Part shown: positions 9,573-18,540 of the stretch, in pieces | Position numbering within the stretch: the first letter of the stretch is position 1 | Layout: each line of letters begins with the position of its first letter | From: Ornithinimicrobium sp. F0845 | Lineage (GTDB): Bacteria; Actinomycetota; Actinomycetes; Actinomycetales; Dermatophilaceae | Reading direction: 5' to 3' | NCBI RefSeq assembly: GCF_023015765.1 | Contig: NZ_JALKAL010000001.1 | Coordinates: 357,478-421,477, forward strand | DNA: 64,000 nucleotides | Program-made: the position numbers and the translations under genes | The notes under the pieces: model-generated | What the model was told of the DNA's origin: nothing | The model's input: only the letters and a program-made list of their open reading frames with translations | The model's database searches: none

Positions 9573-9916
9573 AGCGCTATCTGATCCTGATCGCCTACGA
9601 GCCGTGGGACTGGGGCTCGGCGACGGAGGAGACGCGGGCGGCCTTCTTTGCGCAGCACAGTGCGTTCTCGGCCTTCGTCACCACCCACGGCAGGGAGGTG
9701 GCCAGTGCTGCCCTGGACGACACGGACACGGCCACCACCGTGCGGCACGTCGACGATGAAGTGGTGGTCTCGGACGGCCCCTTCGCCGAGACGGTGGAGA
9801 TGATCGGCGGCTACTACGAGGTGGAGCTGCCCGACCTGGACACCGCGATCCAGGCGGTGTCGCTGCTGCCACCGTCCTACTCCCTGGAGATCCGCCCGAT
9901 CGTCACGATCACGTGA
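9569..9916 (+). CDS. YCII-related DGPF protein 3
   Basis: A 115-residue YCII/DGPF protein with the canonical SDGPFAET motif and GGYYEVE. It overlaps the second gene by four bases (ATGA). Its stop codon sits inside a 12-base palindrome (GATCACGTGATC, 9907-9918), the first of three CACGTG sites leading into the sigma factor gene 25 bases downstream. Confidence 0.9.
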   Translation: MKRYLILIAYEPWDWGSATEETRAAFFAQHSAFSAFVTTHGREVASAALDDTDTATTVRHVDDEVVVSDGPFAETVEMIGGYYEVELPDLDTAIQAVSLLPPSYSLEIRPIVTIT

Positions 9917-9944
9917 TCCCGCACCACGTGGGGCACGACACGTG
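9910..9944. promoter_or_regulatory. Three CACGTG palindromes before the sigma factor start
   Basis: CACGTG occurs at 9910-9915, 9925-9930 and 9939-9944, spaced 15 and 14 bases. The last overlaps the GTG start of the sigma gene. Each is self-complementary, so the cluster could bind a regulator or shape the mRNA around the start codon. No function is established. Confidence 0.4.
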
Positions 9945-11198
9945 AGTGGCGCGAGCAAGGACGCACTCGAGCAGGTGGTGCGCGAGGAGTGGGGACGCCT
10001 GACCGCCCTGCTCCTCGCGCGCTACCGGCGGCTCGACCTGGTCGAGGACGCGCTGGGCGACGCTGTCGAGGCCGCGGCGCGCACCTGGCCCGCGGACGGG
10101 GTGCCCGACAATCCCGCCGCCTGGCTCAACACCGCGGCGAGCCGTCGTGTCCTGGACAGGCTGCGGGCAGAGGCGATGCGGCAGCGGCGTGGCCCGCTGC
10201 TGCTGACGGAGGCCGAGCGAGGGCAGGAGCGGACCGTGGTGATGGCCGACACCGGTGACCTCGTGGAGGACGACGTCCTGCGGCTGGTGCTCATGTGCAC
10301 CCACCCGGCACTGGCGCCGGAGGCGGCCAGTGCGCTCGCGCTGCGGCTGGTCCTGGGCGTCAGCACCCATGACGTGGCGCGGCTCTTCCTGGTCCCGGAA
10401 CCGACGATGGCTGCGCGCATCACCCGGGCCAAGAAGAAGATCGTCGCAGCCGGCATCCCGTTCTCCGTGCCACGGGCCGATGTGCTCCCCGATCGGCTCG
10501 ACACGGTCGCGCAGACCGCCTATCTCGCGTTCACGGCCGGCTATGCCCCAGGAAGCGGGGCGGATCTGCTCCGCGCCGACCTGGCGGGTGAGGCCGTGCG
10601 GCTGGTGCGTGTGGTGCTGAGCCTGCGACCCACCGAGCCGGTGCTGGTGGCGCTCCTGGCACTCATGCTGTTCCAGCACTCCCGCCGGGACGCGCGGGTC
10701 GGTGCCGACGGAGGTCTGGTGCTGCTCGCGGACCAGGACCGCTCCCGGTGGCACACCGAGGAGGTCGAGGAGGCCGTGAGGCTGCTGCGGACGCTCGGTC
10801 CGGCCCGGGTCGTGACGCAGCAGTGTGCTGCCTACGTCGTGCAGGCCCGGATCGCGGCCGAGCACGCGACCGCCGAGACCGCCGCCAACACCCGGTGGGA
10901 CCGGATCGTCGGCCACTACGACGTCCTCCTGCAGATCATGCCGTCACCTGCGGCCCGGCTGGGCCGTGCCGTCGCCCTGGCCGAGGCCGAGGGGCCGCGG
11001 GCCGGCCTCACCGCCCTGGACGACGTCCACCTGCCCGGCAGCCACCGGCCGGCTGCCGTCCGCGCCGAGCTGCTCGTCAGGGCAGGCTCGGCCAGCGAGG
11101 CGCGCGAGGCCTTCCGCGAGGCGATCGCACTGTGTCGCAACGAGGCCGAGCTGCACTACCTACGCGAACGCCTGGCCGCGCTGGCCACCTCGGACTGA
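9942..11198 (+). CDS. ECF42-group RNA polymerase sigma factor with long C-terminal extension
   Basis: At 418 residues this is about twice a minimal ECF sigma factor. Residues 1-170 carry sigma regions 2 (ARYRRLDLVEDALGDA) and 4 (VSTHDVARLFLVPEPTMAARITRAKKKI). The remainder is the TPR-like extension (DUF6596 type) typical of the ECF42 and related groups, needed for activity in characterised members. The GTG at 9942 is chosen because it lies just after the DGPF genes. No anti-sigma gene is nearby, as is usual for this group. The operon promoter at 8740 fits recognition by this factor. Confidence 0.9.
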   Translation: MSGASKDALEQVVREEWGRLTALLLARYRRLDLVEDALGDAVEAAARTWPADGVPDNPAAWLNTAASRRVLDRLRAEAMRQRRGPLLLTEAERGQERTVVMADTGDLVEDDVLRLVLMCTHPALAPEAASALALRLVLGVSTHDVARLFLVPEPTMAARITRAKKKIVAAGIPFSVPRADVLPDRLDTVAQTAYLAFTAGYAPGSGADLLRADLAGEAVRLVRVVLSLRPTEPVLVALLALMLFQHSRRDARVGADGGLVLLADQDRSRWHTEEVEEAVRLLRTLGPARVVTQQCAAYVVQARIAAEHATAETAANTRWDRIVGHYDVLLQIMPSPAARLGRAVALAEAEGPRAGLTALDDVHLPGSHRPAAVRAELLVRAGSASEAREAFREAIALCRNEAELHYLRERLAALATSD

Positions 11199-11224
11199 TC
11201 CGGACCCAGCCCGTTGCCGTCGGG

Positions 11225-12736
11225 TCAGGCGTGCTGCGAGGCTGGACCGGATGCGGGTGCCGCGAGCTGGACCGTGCGCGGGAGCTCGACGCGGAAGGTC
11301 GCGCCGCCGCCGGGCGTCGGCCGGTGCCGGACGGTGCCGCCGTGCCGCCCGACGATCGAGGCGACGATGGACAGGCCGAGGCCGGTGCCGCCACCCCGGC
11401 CAGCGCCCCGGGAGCGCGAGGGGTCGGCGCGGTAGAACCGCTCGAAGACGCGACTGGCTGCCTCGGGCGGAATGCCCGGACCGTGGTCCTGCACCTCGAT
11501 GACGGCGGCCGTGGGAGTCTGCCCGACCAGCACCTCGACCGACGTGTCGTCCGGAGTGTGCGACACCGCGTTGGCGACCAGGTTGGTCAGCACCTGGCGC
11601 AGCGCGAAGTCATCCCCGGGCACGACGACCGGTCCGTTGGCGGCACCGTAGCGGCGCAGCGAGATGACCCGGTCGGGAGCCCTCACCAGCGCGTCCTGCA
11701 CCACATCGTTGGCCACGACCACCAGGTCCACGTCGCCGTGCGGCCGGTGGGGCGTGGTGTCCAGCCGGGTGAGCAGCAGCAGGTCCTCCACGAGCCTGGC
11801 CATCCGGGAGGACTCGTCCTCGATGCGGCGCATCGCACCGGCCACGTCCTCCGGGTCGGTGACGCCACCGACGCGGTACAGCTCGGCATACCCCTTGACG
11901 GTGGCCAGCGGGGTCCGCAGCTCGTGCGAGGCGTCGGCGACGAACTGACGCATCCGCGCCTCGGACGCCTCCCGGACGGCGAACGACTGCTCGATCTGGG
12001 CGAGCATGGCGTTGAGGGACTGCGAGAGGGAGGCCACCTCGTCGTTGGCGTTGCGCTCCGGGATGCGGCGGGTGAGGTCCCCGGCCGCGATCGCGGCGGC
12101 GGTGTCCTCGATGCGAGTCAGCGGGCGGAAGGCGCGGCGCACCGCGAACCAGCTGATCAGGGCGACGGCCAGGAGGGTCGCCAGGCCGACCACGGCGGTC
12201 AGGATCAACAACCGGCTCACCGTGTTGGTGACCGTCCAGAGCGGCAGGGCCACCGCGACGGTGCCCTGCTCGCCGGTGATGCTGTTCTGGTAGGTCTGCA
12301 CCAGCACGCGCCACTGCGACGTCCCGTCCACGGAGTCCACCGTGAACGGCCCCGCGCCGACGCTCTGGTCACGGATCGAGGTCCAGCCGATGTCTGGCTC
12401 CTGGCCCTGCGTGCTGCTCACCGAGGTGCTCTCGATGAGCTGGCCCCGCATGGGGCCGCTGATCAGCAGGTAGTACGGGATGGGGTCGCGCGGCGTGCGC
12501 GGCTGCTGCCCGCTCACCCGGAGCCAGGCGTCCTGGGCCAGCGGCTGGCTGTAGGCCTCCAGGTCCCGGTCGGTCTTGTCGGCCAGGTAGTCACGCATCA
12601 GGGTGGCGGTCAGCACGGTGGTGATGACGTATGCCGTGAGCACCAGTGCCACGACGACCGTCACCAGACGCGCCGTCAGCGACAGGTCGTGCAGCCGCGA
12701 GACGGCGGACCGGCGCGAGTTGCCGAGCCAGCCCAT
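11225..12736 (-). CDS. Sensor histidine kinase (TrcS/MprB-like)
   Basis: This 503-residue kinase has a first membrane segment at about residues 20-45, an extracytoplasmic domain of roughly 125 residues, a second segment at about 175-200, HAMP (about 200-255), HisKA with phospho-accepting His271 in SHELRTP, and an HATPase domain with an N box (NLVANAVSHTP), DHGPGIPPE and GTGLGLSIV. It starts five bases after the response regulator stop and is co-transcribed with it. The layout matches actinobacterial kinases that sense the cell envelope; the signal is unknown. It converges on the sigma gene with a 26-base gap. Confidence 0.93.
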   Translation of the reverse strand: MGWLGNSRRSAVSRLHDLSLTARLVTVVVALVLTAYVITTVLTATLMRDYLADKTDRDLEAYSQPLAQDAWLRVSGQQPRTPRDPIPYYLLISGPMRGQLIESTSVSSTQGQEPDIGWTSIRDQSVGAGPFTVDSVDGTSQWRVLVQTYQNSITGEQGTVAVALPLWTVTNTVSRLLILTAVVGLATLLAVALISWFAVRRAFRPLTRIEDTAAAIAAGDLTRRIPERNANDEVASLSQSLNAMLAQIEQSFAVREASEARMRQFVADASHELRTPLATVKGYAELYRVGGVTDPEDVAGAMRRIEDESSRMARLVEDLLLLTRLDTTPHRPHGDVDLVVVANDVVQDALVRAPDRVISLRRYGAANGPVVVPGDDFALRQVLTNLVANAVSHTPDDTSVEVLVGQTPTAAVIEVQDHGPGIPPEAASRVFERFYRADPSRSRGAGRGGGTGLGLSIVASIVGRHGGTVRHRPTPGGGATFRVELPRTVQLAAPASGPASQHA

Positions 12737-12741
12737 GAACG

Positions 12742-13455
12742 TCAGTGTCCTTCGGTGTCGCGCGGTTCGCGCAGCACGTAGCCGACGCCTCGCTTGGTGT
12801 GGATCAGCGGCTCGCCCTCGGTGTCGATCTTGCGGCGGAGGTAGGAGATGTAGGACTCGACGATGCCCATCTCGCCACGGAAGTCGTAGTCCCAGACATG
12901 ATCCAGGATCTGCGCCTTGGACAGCACCCGGTTGGCGTTGAGCATCAGGTAGCGCAGGAGCTTGAACTCGGTGGGGGAGACGTCGATGACGCGGCCCGCC
13001 CGGGTGACCTCGTGACGGTCCTCGTCGAGCTCGAGGTCGGCGACCCGTAGCACGGTCTCGTCGTCGTCGGGCACCATCGACTGGGTCCGGCGCAGCACGG
13101 CGCGGATCCGGGCCACGACCTCCTCGAGGCTGAACGGCTTGGTGACGTAGTCGTCCCCGCCCACGGTCAGGCCCTTGAGCTTGTCGTCCAGGCTGTCGCG
13201 CGCCGTGAGGAACAGCACGGGCAGGTCGCGGCCCTGGTCACGCAGCCGGCGGGTGACCGTGAAGCCGTCCATGTCGGGCAGCATCACGTCCATCACGGCC
13301 AGGTCGATCTCGTGCTCCTCGGCGAGCCGCATCGCGGTGTTGCCGTCCGGGGCCGCGTGCACGGCGAAACCGGCGAACTTCAGGCTCGTGGTGAGCAGCT
13401 CACGGATGTTCGTCTCGTCCTCAACGACGAGCAGGGTTGCCTCGGGTGCACTCAT
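12742..13455 (-). CDS. OmpR-family response regulator
   Basis: A 237-residue regulator with a receiver domain (acidic pocket EDE at 12-14, phosphorylated Asp56 in VMDVMLPDMDG, Thr84 and Lys106 in VTKPF) and a C-terminal winged helix (about 140-232, ending in RGVGYVLRE). The start ATG has no good ribosome site but has CACACT six bases upstream, so the message may be leaderless. A direct repeat of TCTCAG eleven bases apart lies upstream, suggesting autoregulation. The partner kinase follows immediately. Confidence 0.94.
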   Translation of the reverse strand: MSAPEATLLVVEDETNIRELLTTSLKFAGFAVHAAPDGNTAMRLAEEHEIDLAVMDVMLPDMDGFTVTRRLRDQGRDLPVLFLTARDSLDDKLKGLTVGGDDYVTKPFSLEEVVARIRAVLRRTQSMVPDDDETVLRVADLELDEDRHEVTRAGRVIDVSPTEFKLLRYLMLNANRVLSKAQILDHVWDYDFRGEMGIVESYISYLRRKIDTEGEPLIHTKRGVGYVLREPRDTEGH

Positions 13456-13461
13456 GACACC

Positions 13462-13494
13462 AGTGTGTGACCGTTCACTGAGAGCTTCCTGAGA
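13462..13494 (-). promoter_or_regulatory. Response regulator promoter with TCTCAG direct repeats
   Basis: On the minus strand TCTCAG occurs twice (13489-13494 and 13478-13483), eleven bases apart, one helical turn, as expected for an OmpR-type dimer. A -10-like CACACT lies at 13462-13467, six bases from the ATG, so the repeats cover the -35 region. The arrangement resembles binding boxes described for mycobacterial MprA and related regulators. Confidence 0.5.
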
Positions 13495-13505
13495 ATGTGC
13501 TGGGG

Positions 13506-14519
13506 CTAGGGGGATACCTGCGGCACGACCGGCTCCGACGCGAGGAGGTCCAGCCCGAGCTCATAGGACATCGCGCGGGCCGCCAACTGCCCACGCACGC
13601 TGTTGCCCTCGCGGTCCAGGGGCGGGGAGAACGAGCCGAGGGCGCCCTTGCCCGGGGAGACGGCCACGATCCCGCCACCGATGCCACTCTTGCCGGGGAT
13701 CCCGACCCGCATCAGCCAGTCGCCGGAGGTCTCGTAGAGCCCGGCGACCGTCATCACGACCAACGTCGCCCGGGCCACCTCCGCGTCGACCACGCGGACA
13801 CCGGTGAGCGGGTTGACCCCGCCGTCGGCCAGCGTCGCTCCCATCACGGCCAGGTCCACGGCCGTCACTTGCAGGCAGCTCTGGCGCGTGTAGAGCTCAA
13901 CGGCTGTCAGCGGGTCCTCGTCGAGCGCGCTGAGCTCGCGCAGCAGCATCGCCAGCGCCCGGTTGCGGAAGTTGGTCTCCCGCGCGCAGGCCAGCACGTC
14001 CTGGTCGAGGTCCAGCTCGTGCCCGGCGAACCGGGAGAGACCCTCCGCCAGCCCCTCCCAGCGCTCGTCCAGGCTCGTGCCGGTGAACAGGCTCGTGGTG
14101 GCGATGGCCCCGGCGTTGACCATCGGGTTGGTGCGGCCGTCGACCGTCCGCTCCACGGCATACGCGGAGTTGAAGGGCAGGCCCGTGGCATCCACCCCCA
14201 CCCGCTCGATCACGGTGTCGATGCCGACCGCCTGGGCGGCCAGGGCGAAGGCGAACGGCTTGGCGACACTCATGATCGTGAACTCGACGCGGGAGTCGCC
14301 CACCTCCTGGGTCGACCCGCTCACCCCGACCAGTCCGAGCCCGAAGTGCTCTGGGCGCGCCCGCTCCAGCGACGGGTACACCCGGGAGACCTGCCCGTCG
14401 ACGACGTGGCGGTAGCGCTCGTGGGTGGCGCGCAGGATCTCCCCGCGCGCCCGGTGCCCCGGCAGGTCGCCGGTCGAGGTGTAGCGGTGCCCGACCGCGA
14501 CCTCCTCCTGGTCGGCCAC
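13506..14519 (-). CDS. glsA: Glutaminase (serine-dependent, beta-lactamase fold)
   Basis: A 337-residue glutaminase that hydrolyses glutamine to glutamate and ammonia. The catalytic SxxK is at Ser84-Lys87 (MSVAKPF), and NAGAIATTSL, the KSGIGGGI segment and the ARAMSYELG tail match the family. Length is slightly above the usual 305-330 owing to the N-terminus; an in-frame stop lies shortly upstream, so the GTG at 14519 is the longest possible start. It begins only 15 bases after the stop of an aminopeptidase remnant and may use promoter sequence within it. Confidence 0.93.
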   Translation of the reverse strand: MADQEEVAVGHRYTSTGDLPGHRARGEILRATHERYRHVVDGQVSRVYPSLERARPEHFGLGLVGVSGSTQEVGDSRVEFTIMSVAKPFAFALAAQAVGIDTVIERVGVDATGLPFNSAYAVERTVDGRTNPMVNAGAIATTSLFTGTSLDERWEGLAEGLSRFAGHELDLDQDVLACARETNFRNRALAMLLRELSALDEDPLTAVELYTRQSCLQVTAVDLAVMGATLADGGVNPLTGVRVVDAEVARATLVVMTVAGLYETSGDWLMRVGIPGKSGIGGGIVAVSPGKGALGSFSPPLDREGNSVRGQLAARAMSYELGLDLLASEPVVPQVSP

Positions 14520-14534
14520 CCGACTGACCCGCGA

Positions 14535-15000
14535 CTAATCCTGCGCGGACGGTGCGAAGCCCAGCGCGAGCTCGATCAGCAGGCGCGCACCGAAGGCTGT
14601 CGGCCCCTTGTTGAGCCAGCTCGCGGCGGCCGAGGACTGCGCGGTCCCGGCGATGTCGAGGTGTGCCCAGGGCACGCCGTCGACGAACTCCTCGAGGAAG
14701 AGGCCGGCATGGATCGAGCCGGCGTTGGCGCCGCCGATGTTCTTGATGTCCGCGATGTCGGAGTCCAGCTCCTTGCGGTAGCTGCGGATGAGCGGCAACC
14801 GCCACACCTGCTCGTCGGTGAGCTCGGCCGCGGCGCTGACCTGGGCGGCCAGGGCGTCGTTGTTGGCGTACAGGCCGGCGACCTCCTCGCCGAGGGTCCG
14901 CAGGCACTGCCCGGTCAGGGTGGCGATGTTGACGATCGCGTCGACGCCCTCCTCGACGGCCAGCACGAGCGCGTCGGCCATCACGAGCCGGCCCGTGGCG
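14535..15000 (-). pseudogene. Remnant of M17 leucyl aminopeptidase (C-terminal third only)
   Basis: The encoded sequence matches the end of PepA/leucyl aminopeptidases: GRLVMADALVLA, then NIATLTGQC and the LDIAGTA segment, finishing with FGARLLIELA. The conserved NTDAEGRL lead-in is broken to TATGRL, and the N-terminal two thirds, including the DDAGK, KSMRGDM and other metal-ligand motifs, are absent. The upstream 80 bases to the helicase stop show no further homology. About 155 residues could be translated from the ATG at 14981, but without the metal site it should be inactive. Confidence 0.8.
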
Positions 15001-15081
15001 GTGGCGGGACCAGGGTGGAGAACGCTACCGGGTGCGCCGACTACCTGTCGACAACCCGACGGGGGTTGCGGCCGGGGAACC

Positions 15082-16740
15082 TCAGACCAGTTCGAGGGTG
15101 CCGAGGTCCTCGGCGTCGACGATGCGGTAGGCATAGCCCTGCTCGGTCAGGAACCGCTGCCGGTGGGCGGCGAACTCCGCGTCGACGGTGTCCCGGGCCA
15201 CGATCGTGTAGAAGTGCGCGGTGCGCCCGTCGCCCTTGGGTCGCAGCACGCGCCCGAGGCGCTGGGCCTCCTCCTGGCGGGAGCCGAAGGTGCCGGAGAC
15301 CTGGATGGCGACCGAGGCCTCGGGCAGGTCGATGGAGAAGTTGGCCACCTTGCTCACCACGAGCAGCTGGATCTCGCCCGTGCGGAAGGCGGCGAACAGC
15401 TTCTGCCGCTCGGCGACCGTGGTCTCGCCGGTGATCAGGGGTGCGTCCAACCGCTCCGCGAGCGTCCGCAGCTGGTCGAGGTACTGGCCGATCACCAGGG
15501 TCTGCTGGCCCCGGTGCCGCTCGACCAGCTGGTCGACGACCCTGTCCTTGGCCGGCGCGCACGAGGCGAACCGGTAGCGCTCGTCTGGCTCCGCCACGGC
15601 ATACGCCATCCGCATCGAGTCCGACAGGGTGACCCGGACCTCCACGCAGTCGGCGGGCGCGATGTAGCCCTGCGCCTCGATGTCCTTCCACGGCGCGTCG
15701 TAGCGCTTGGGCCCGATGAGGGTGAACACCTCGGACTCGCGGCCGTCCTCGCGCACCAGCGTCGCCGTGAGCCCGAGGCGGCGCCGGGCCTGTAGGTCAG
15801 CCGTCATCCGGAAGATCGGCGCCGGGAGCAGGTGCACCTCGTCGTAGACGATGAGTCCCCAGTCGCGGGCGTCCAGCAGGTCGAGGTGCTTGTAGACGCC
15901 GCCCCGCCGCGTGGTCAGCACCTGGTAGGTGGCGATGGTGACCGGGCGGATTTCCTTGCGGGAGCCGCTGTACTCCCCGATCTCGTCCTCGGTCAGGCTG
16001 GTGCGGGCCAGCAGCTCATCGCGCCACTGCCGCGCGGACACCGTGTTGGTCACCAGGATCAGGGTGGTGGTGGCGGACCTGGCCATGGCGCCGGCGCCGA
16101 CGAGCGTCTTGCCCGCCCCGCACGGGAGGACGACCACGCCGGACCCGCCGTCCCAGAAACCGTCGACGGCCTGCTGCTGGTAGGGCCGCAGCGACCAGTC
16201 GTCCTGCCGCAGGTCGATGGGGTGCTTCTCGCCGTCGACGTAGCCCGCGAGGTCCTCCGCGGGCCAGCCGACCTTGATCAGCTCCTGCTTGAGGTGACCC
16301 CGCTCGGAGGAGTGGACGACCACGGTGTCGGGGTCGAGGCGCTCACCGGTCAGCGGCTTGATCTTCTTGTGCCGCAGGATCTCCTCGAGCACCGCGCGGT
16401 CGGTGGTGCGCAGCAGCAGCCGTCCGGGCTCGGTGGAGTCGTCCTTCTCCAGCGTGAGACGACCGAACCGGTCCATCGTCTCGGCGACGTCCAGCAGCAG
16501 CGAGTTGGGCACCGGGTAGCGGCTGTGCCGCACCAGGGCGTCCACCACCTGCTCGGCGTCGTGACCGGCGGCCCGGGCGTTCCACAGACCGAGTGGGGTC
16601 ACCCGGTAGGTATGGACGTGCTCGGGGGCCCGTTCGAGCTCGGCGAAGGGCGCGACGGCGCGGCGCGCCGCCTCGGCGTCGGGGTGGTCGACCTCGAGGA
16701 GCAGGGTCTTGTCGGACTGGACGATCAGTGGGCCATTCAT
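15082..16740 (-). CDS. XPB/Ssl2-type DNA repair helicase
   Basis: A 552-residue superfamily 2 helicase of the bacterial XPB type. After an N-terminal domain of about 170 residues it has the Q-region RPYQQQAV, Walker A PCGAGKT (206-212), DEVH (VYDEVHLLP), the LTATLVRED motif with the XPB-type RED sequence, and motif VI QRLGRVLRPKG. XPB homologues unwind DNA 3' to 5' in repair; in actinobacteria the gene is often called ercc3. The ATG at 16740 gives the usual family length, although the frame stays open upstream. A TACCGT lies ten bases before the ATG. Confidence 0.93.
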   Translation of the reverse strand: MNGPLIVQSDKTLLLEVDHPDAEAARRAVAPFAELERAPEHVHTYRVTPLGLWNARAAGHDAEQVVDALVRHSRYPVPNSLLLDVAETMDRFGRLTLEKDDSTEPGRLLLRTTDRAVLEEILRHKKIKPLTGERLDPDTVVVHSSERGHLKQELIKVGWPAEDLAGYVDGEKHPIDLRQDDWSLRPYQQQAVDGFWDGGSGVVVLPCGAGKTLVGAGAMARSATTTLILVTNTVSARQWRDELLARTSLTEDEIGEYSGSRKEIRPVTIATYQVLTTRRGGVYKHLDLLDARDWGLIVYDEVHLLPAPIFRMTADLQARRRLGLTATLVREDGRESEVFTLIGPKRYDAPWKDIEAQGYIAPADCVEVRVTLSDSMRMAYAVAEPDERYRFASCAPAKDRVVDQLVERHRGQQTLVIGQYLDQLRTLAERLDAPLITGETTVAERQKLFAAFRTGEIQLLVVSKVANFSIDLPEASVAIQVSGTFGSRQEEAQRLGRVLRPKGDGRTAHFYTIVARDTVDAEFAAHRQRFLTEQGYAYRIVDAEDLGTLELV

Positions 16741-16821
16741 CGTGGGGTCAACGGTATGCCGCCCCGCCGGCATTCCGGACACCTCCCCTCCACCGTGGTC
16801 GGGTCTGCGAAGATCCTGTCC

Positions 16822-18540
16822 ATGGGTCTCGTCGCGCAACGGAGGCTCGTGGCGGTGGGGGCGCTGCTCCTGACGGTCTTCGCGATCTGGCGGGCCGGCA
16901 TCGGGGCCGACTTCGGGGACGGCACCCACGTCGTGGCCCTGGCGATGCGGATGGCCCAGGGGGACATGCCGCTCGCCGACGAGATGAACCTGCAGGCGCT
17001 CGGCTCGCTGCCCGCGGTCCCGTTCACCTGGGTGTGGCTCTCGACGGTCGGGGTCGACGGCATCGTGCTGGCCTCCCGGCTCTGGTATGTCGCTCTCGCC
17101 CTGCTCGCCGGTGTCCTCGGCTACCGGGCGCTGCGCACCGGGTTCGGCCCGGTCGGCAGCTTCGTCGCGGTGACCCTGATGATGCTGCCCACCCCGTACA
17201 GCCTGCTGGTGACCAGTTACAACACCGTCCCGGTCCTCGGTCTGGCATTGGCCACCTGCACCGCCTTCGCGGCGTGGCGCGTGCGCAGCGGCCGGTGGGC
17301 CGCCCTGAGCGGGGTCGCCCTGGCGCTCACGGCGCTGGCGCACCCGGCGATGGTGCCGCCGGCGATGGTGCTGCTGGCGATGGTCGTCGTCGTGGGGCGC
17401 GGGCCCGTGGCCCGCGGCGTGCTCACCGGCGCGCTCGGCACGGCGCTGGTGATCGTCGTGGCGGTGGCGCTGGGCCCCGGCGTGGGGGCGCTGGGCGAGA
17501 CCCTGCGCTACACCGCCGAGTACCAGTCGGCTCGACTCACGGCGTTTGAGCGCCTCACCCTCTCGGCGGAGATGCACAGGAACGGCCTGCTGGTCTGGCG
17601 GAACGTGCCGGCGTTGCTGCTCGCCGTTGCGGCCGGGCTCCCGTGGACCTCGCAGCGGTGGCGTGCGCTCCTGGCCACGGGCTCGGTCGTGGCCCTCTCC
17701 ATCGCCGTCGTGGGCGCCTCGCTGCAGCAGCCGCCGACCGAGGAGCTGCTGCTGGGCTCGGTGGCCGCCGCCCTCGTCGTGCTGGCGGCGGTGCTCCTCC
17801 TGCCGTTCCTGGTCACGGCCCGCGACCTCGGCGAGGACCGGCTGCGCGTTCTCCTCGTGCTGACCGCTCCCACCGCGGTCGTCGGCTTCGTGGCCGTCTC
17901 GCTCGTCTCCTCGGCCAGCGCGAAGTGGGGGGTGGCTGCCGCGCCCGTGCAGCCCCTGTTCGGTGCCGCGGCACTGGTGGTCCTGCTGTTCGTGGCGCGG
18001 CACCACGTCCGGGCGGTGGCGCTGCTCGCCGCACTCGCGCTGCTCGGATCGTTGGTCGTCGTCCATCCGATGCGCTCCTTCCGCGACGTGCAGCCGCACC
18101 GGCTCGACGGGCGGGTGGAGGACGGGCCGCTGGCAGGTCTGCTGACCCATGAGGCCTATCTGCAGGAGGACTGCGAGCTGCGCGCAGCGGTGAGGGACTG
18201 GGTCGACCCCGACGACAGCGTCTTCTTCTGGGCCGCGCCGGCGGGCTATGTCTACGCGGACGCCCCGATGAGCACCCACAACATCTGGGTGGCCGACTTC
18301 GGCGCGGCCAGTGCCGCCGGTGTCGAGTGGATGACCCGCACCGACCGCTGGCCGGACGTCGCGTTCGTGCACGCGGGTGCCCTCGCCTCGGCGGGCGGCT
18401 GGGAGGCGCTCGCGGCGCGCGACCCGGTCATCGCGCGCCTCGACGCCCACTACGGCGAGCCCACGGAGGTCGACGGCTTCGTGGTGCTGCGCCGCGACGG
18501 TGGCGTCCGGGCCGACGGGCCCGCCCCGCAGGGGTGCTAG
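16822..18540 (+). CDS. Polytopic membrane protein, possible GT-C-type glycosyltransferase
   Basis: A 572-residue protein with about ten to twelve hydrophobic segments and a soluble C-terminal domain of about 150 residues. The N-terminal loop GADFGDGTHVV, with acidic residues directly after the first membrane segment, resembles the first-loop acidic motif of GT-C lipid-linked glycosyltransferases, but no diagnostic family motif is clear. The ATG at 16822 is preceded by GAAGAT seven bases upstream, consistent with a leaderless start. It is divergent from the XPB gene (81-base gap) and overlaps tail to tail with the acyltransferase. Confidence 0.8.
   Translation: MGLVAQRRLVAVGALLLTVFAIWRAGIGADFGDGTHVVALAMRMAQGDMPLADEMNLQALGSLPAVPFTWVWLSTVGVDGIVLASRLWYVALALLAGVLGYRALRTGFGPVGSFVAVTLMMLPTPYSLLVTSYNTVPVLGLALATCTAFAAWRVRSGRWAALSGVALALTALAHPAMVPPAMVLLAMVVVVGRGPVARGVLTGALGTALVIVVAVALGPGVGALGETLRYTAEYQSARLTAFERLTLSAEMHRNGLLVWRNVPALLLAVAAGLPWTSQRWRALLATGSVVALSIAVVGASLQQPPTEELLLGSVAAALVVLAAVLLLPFLVTARDLGEDRLRVLLVLTAPTAVVGFVAVSLVSSASAKWGVAAAPVQPLFGAAALVVLLFVARHHVRAVALLAALALLGSLVVVHPMRSFRDVQPHRLDGRVEDGPLAGLLTHEAYLQEDCELRAAVRDWVDPDDSVFFWAAPAGYVYADAPMSTHNIWVADFGAASAAGVEWMTRTDRWPDVAFVHAGALASAGGWEALAARDPVIARLDAHYGEPTEVDGFVVLRRDGGVRADGPAPQGC

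Noticed and set aside
16741-18450. N-terminal extension of the XPB helicase to 1122 residues
   Set aside because: The extra sequence is antisense to the divergent membrane protein and is charged low-complexity; the ATG at 16740 gives the family length.
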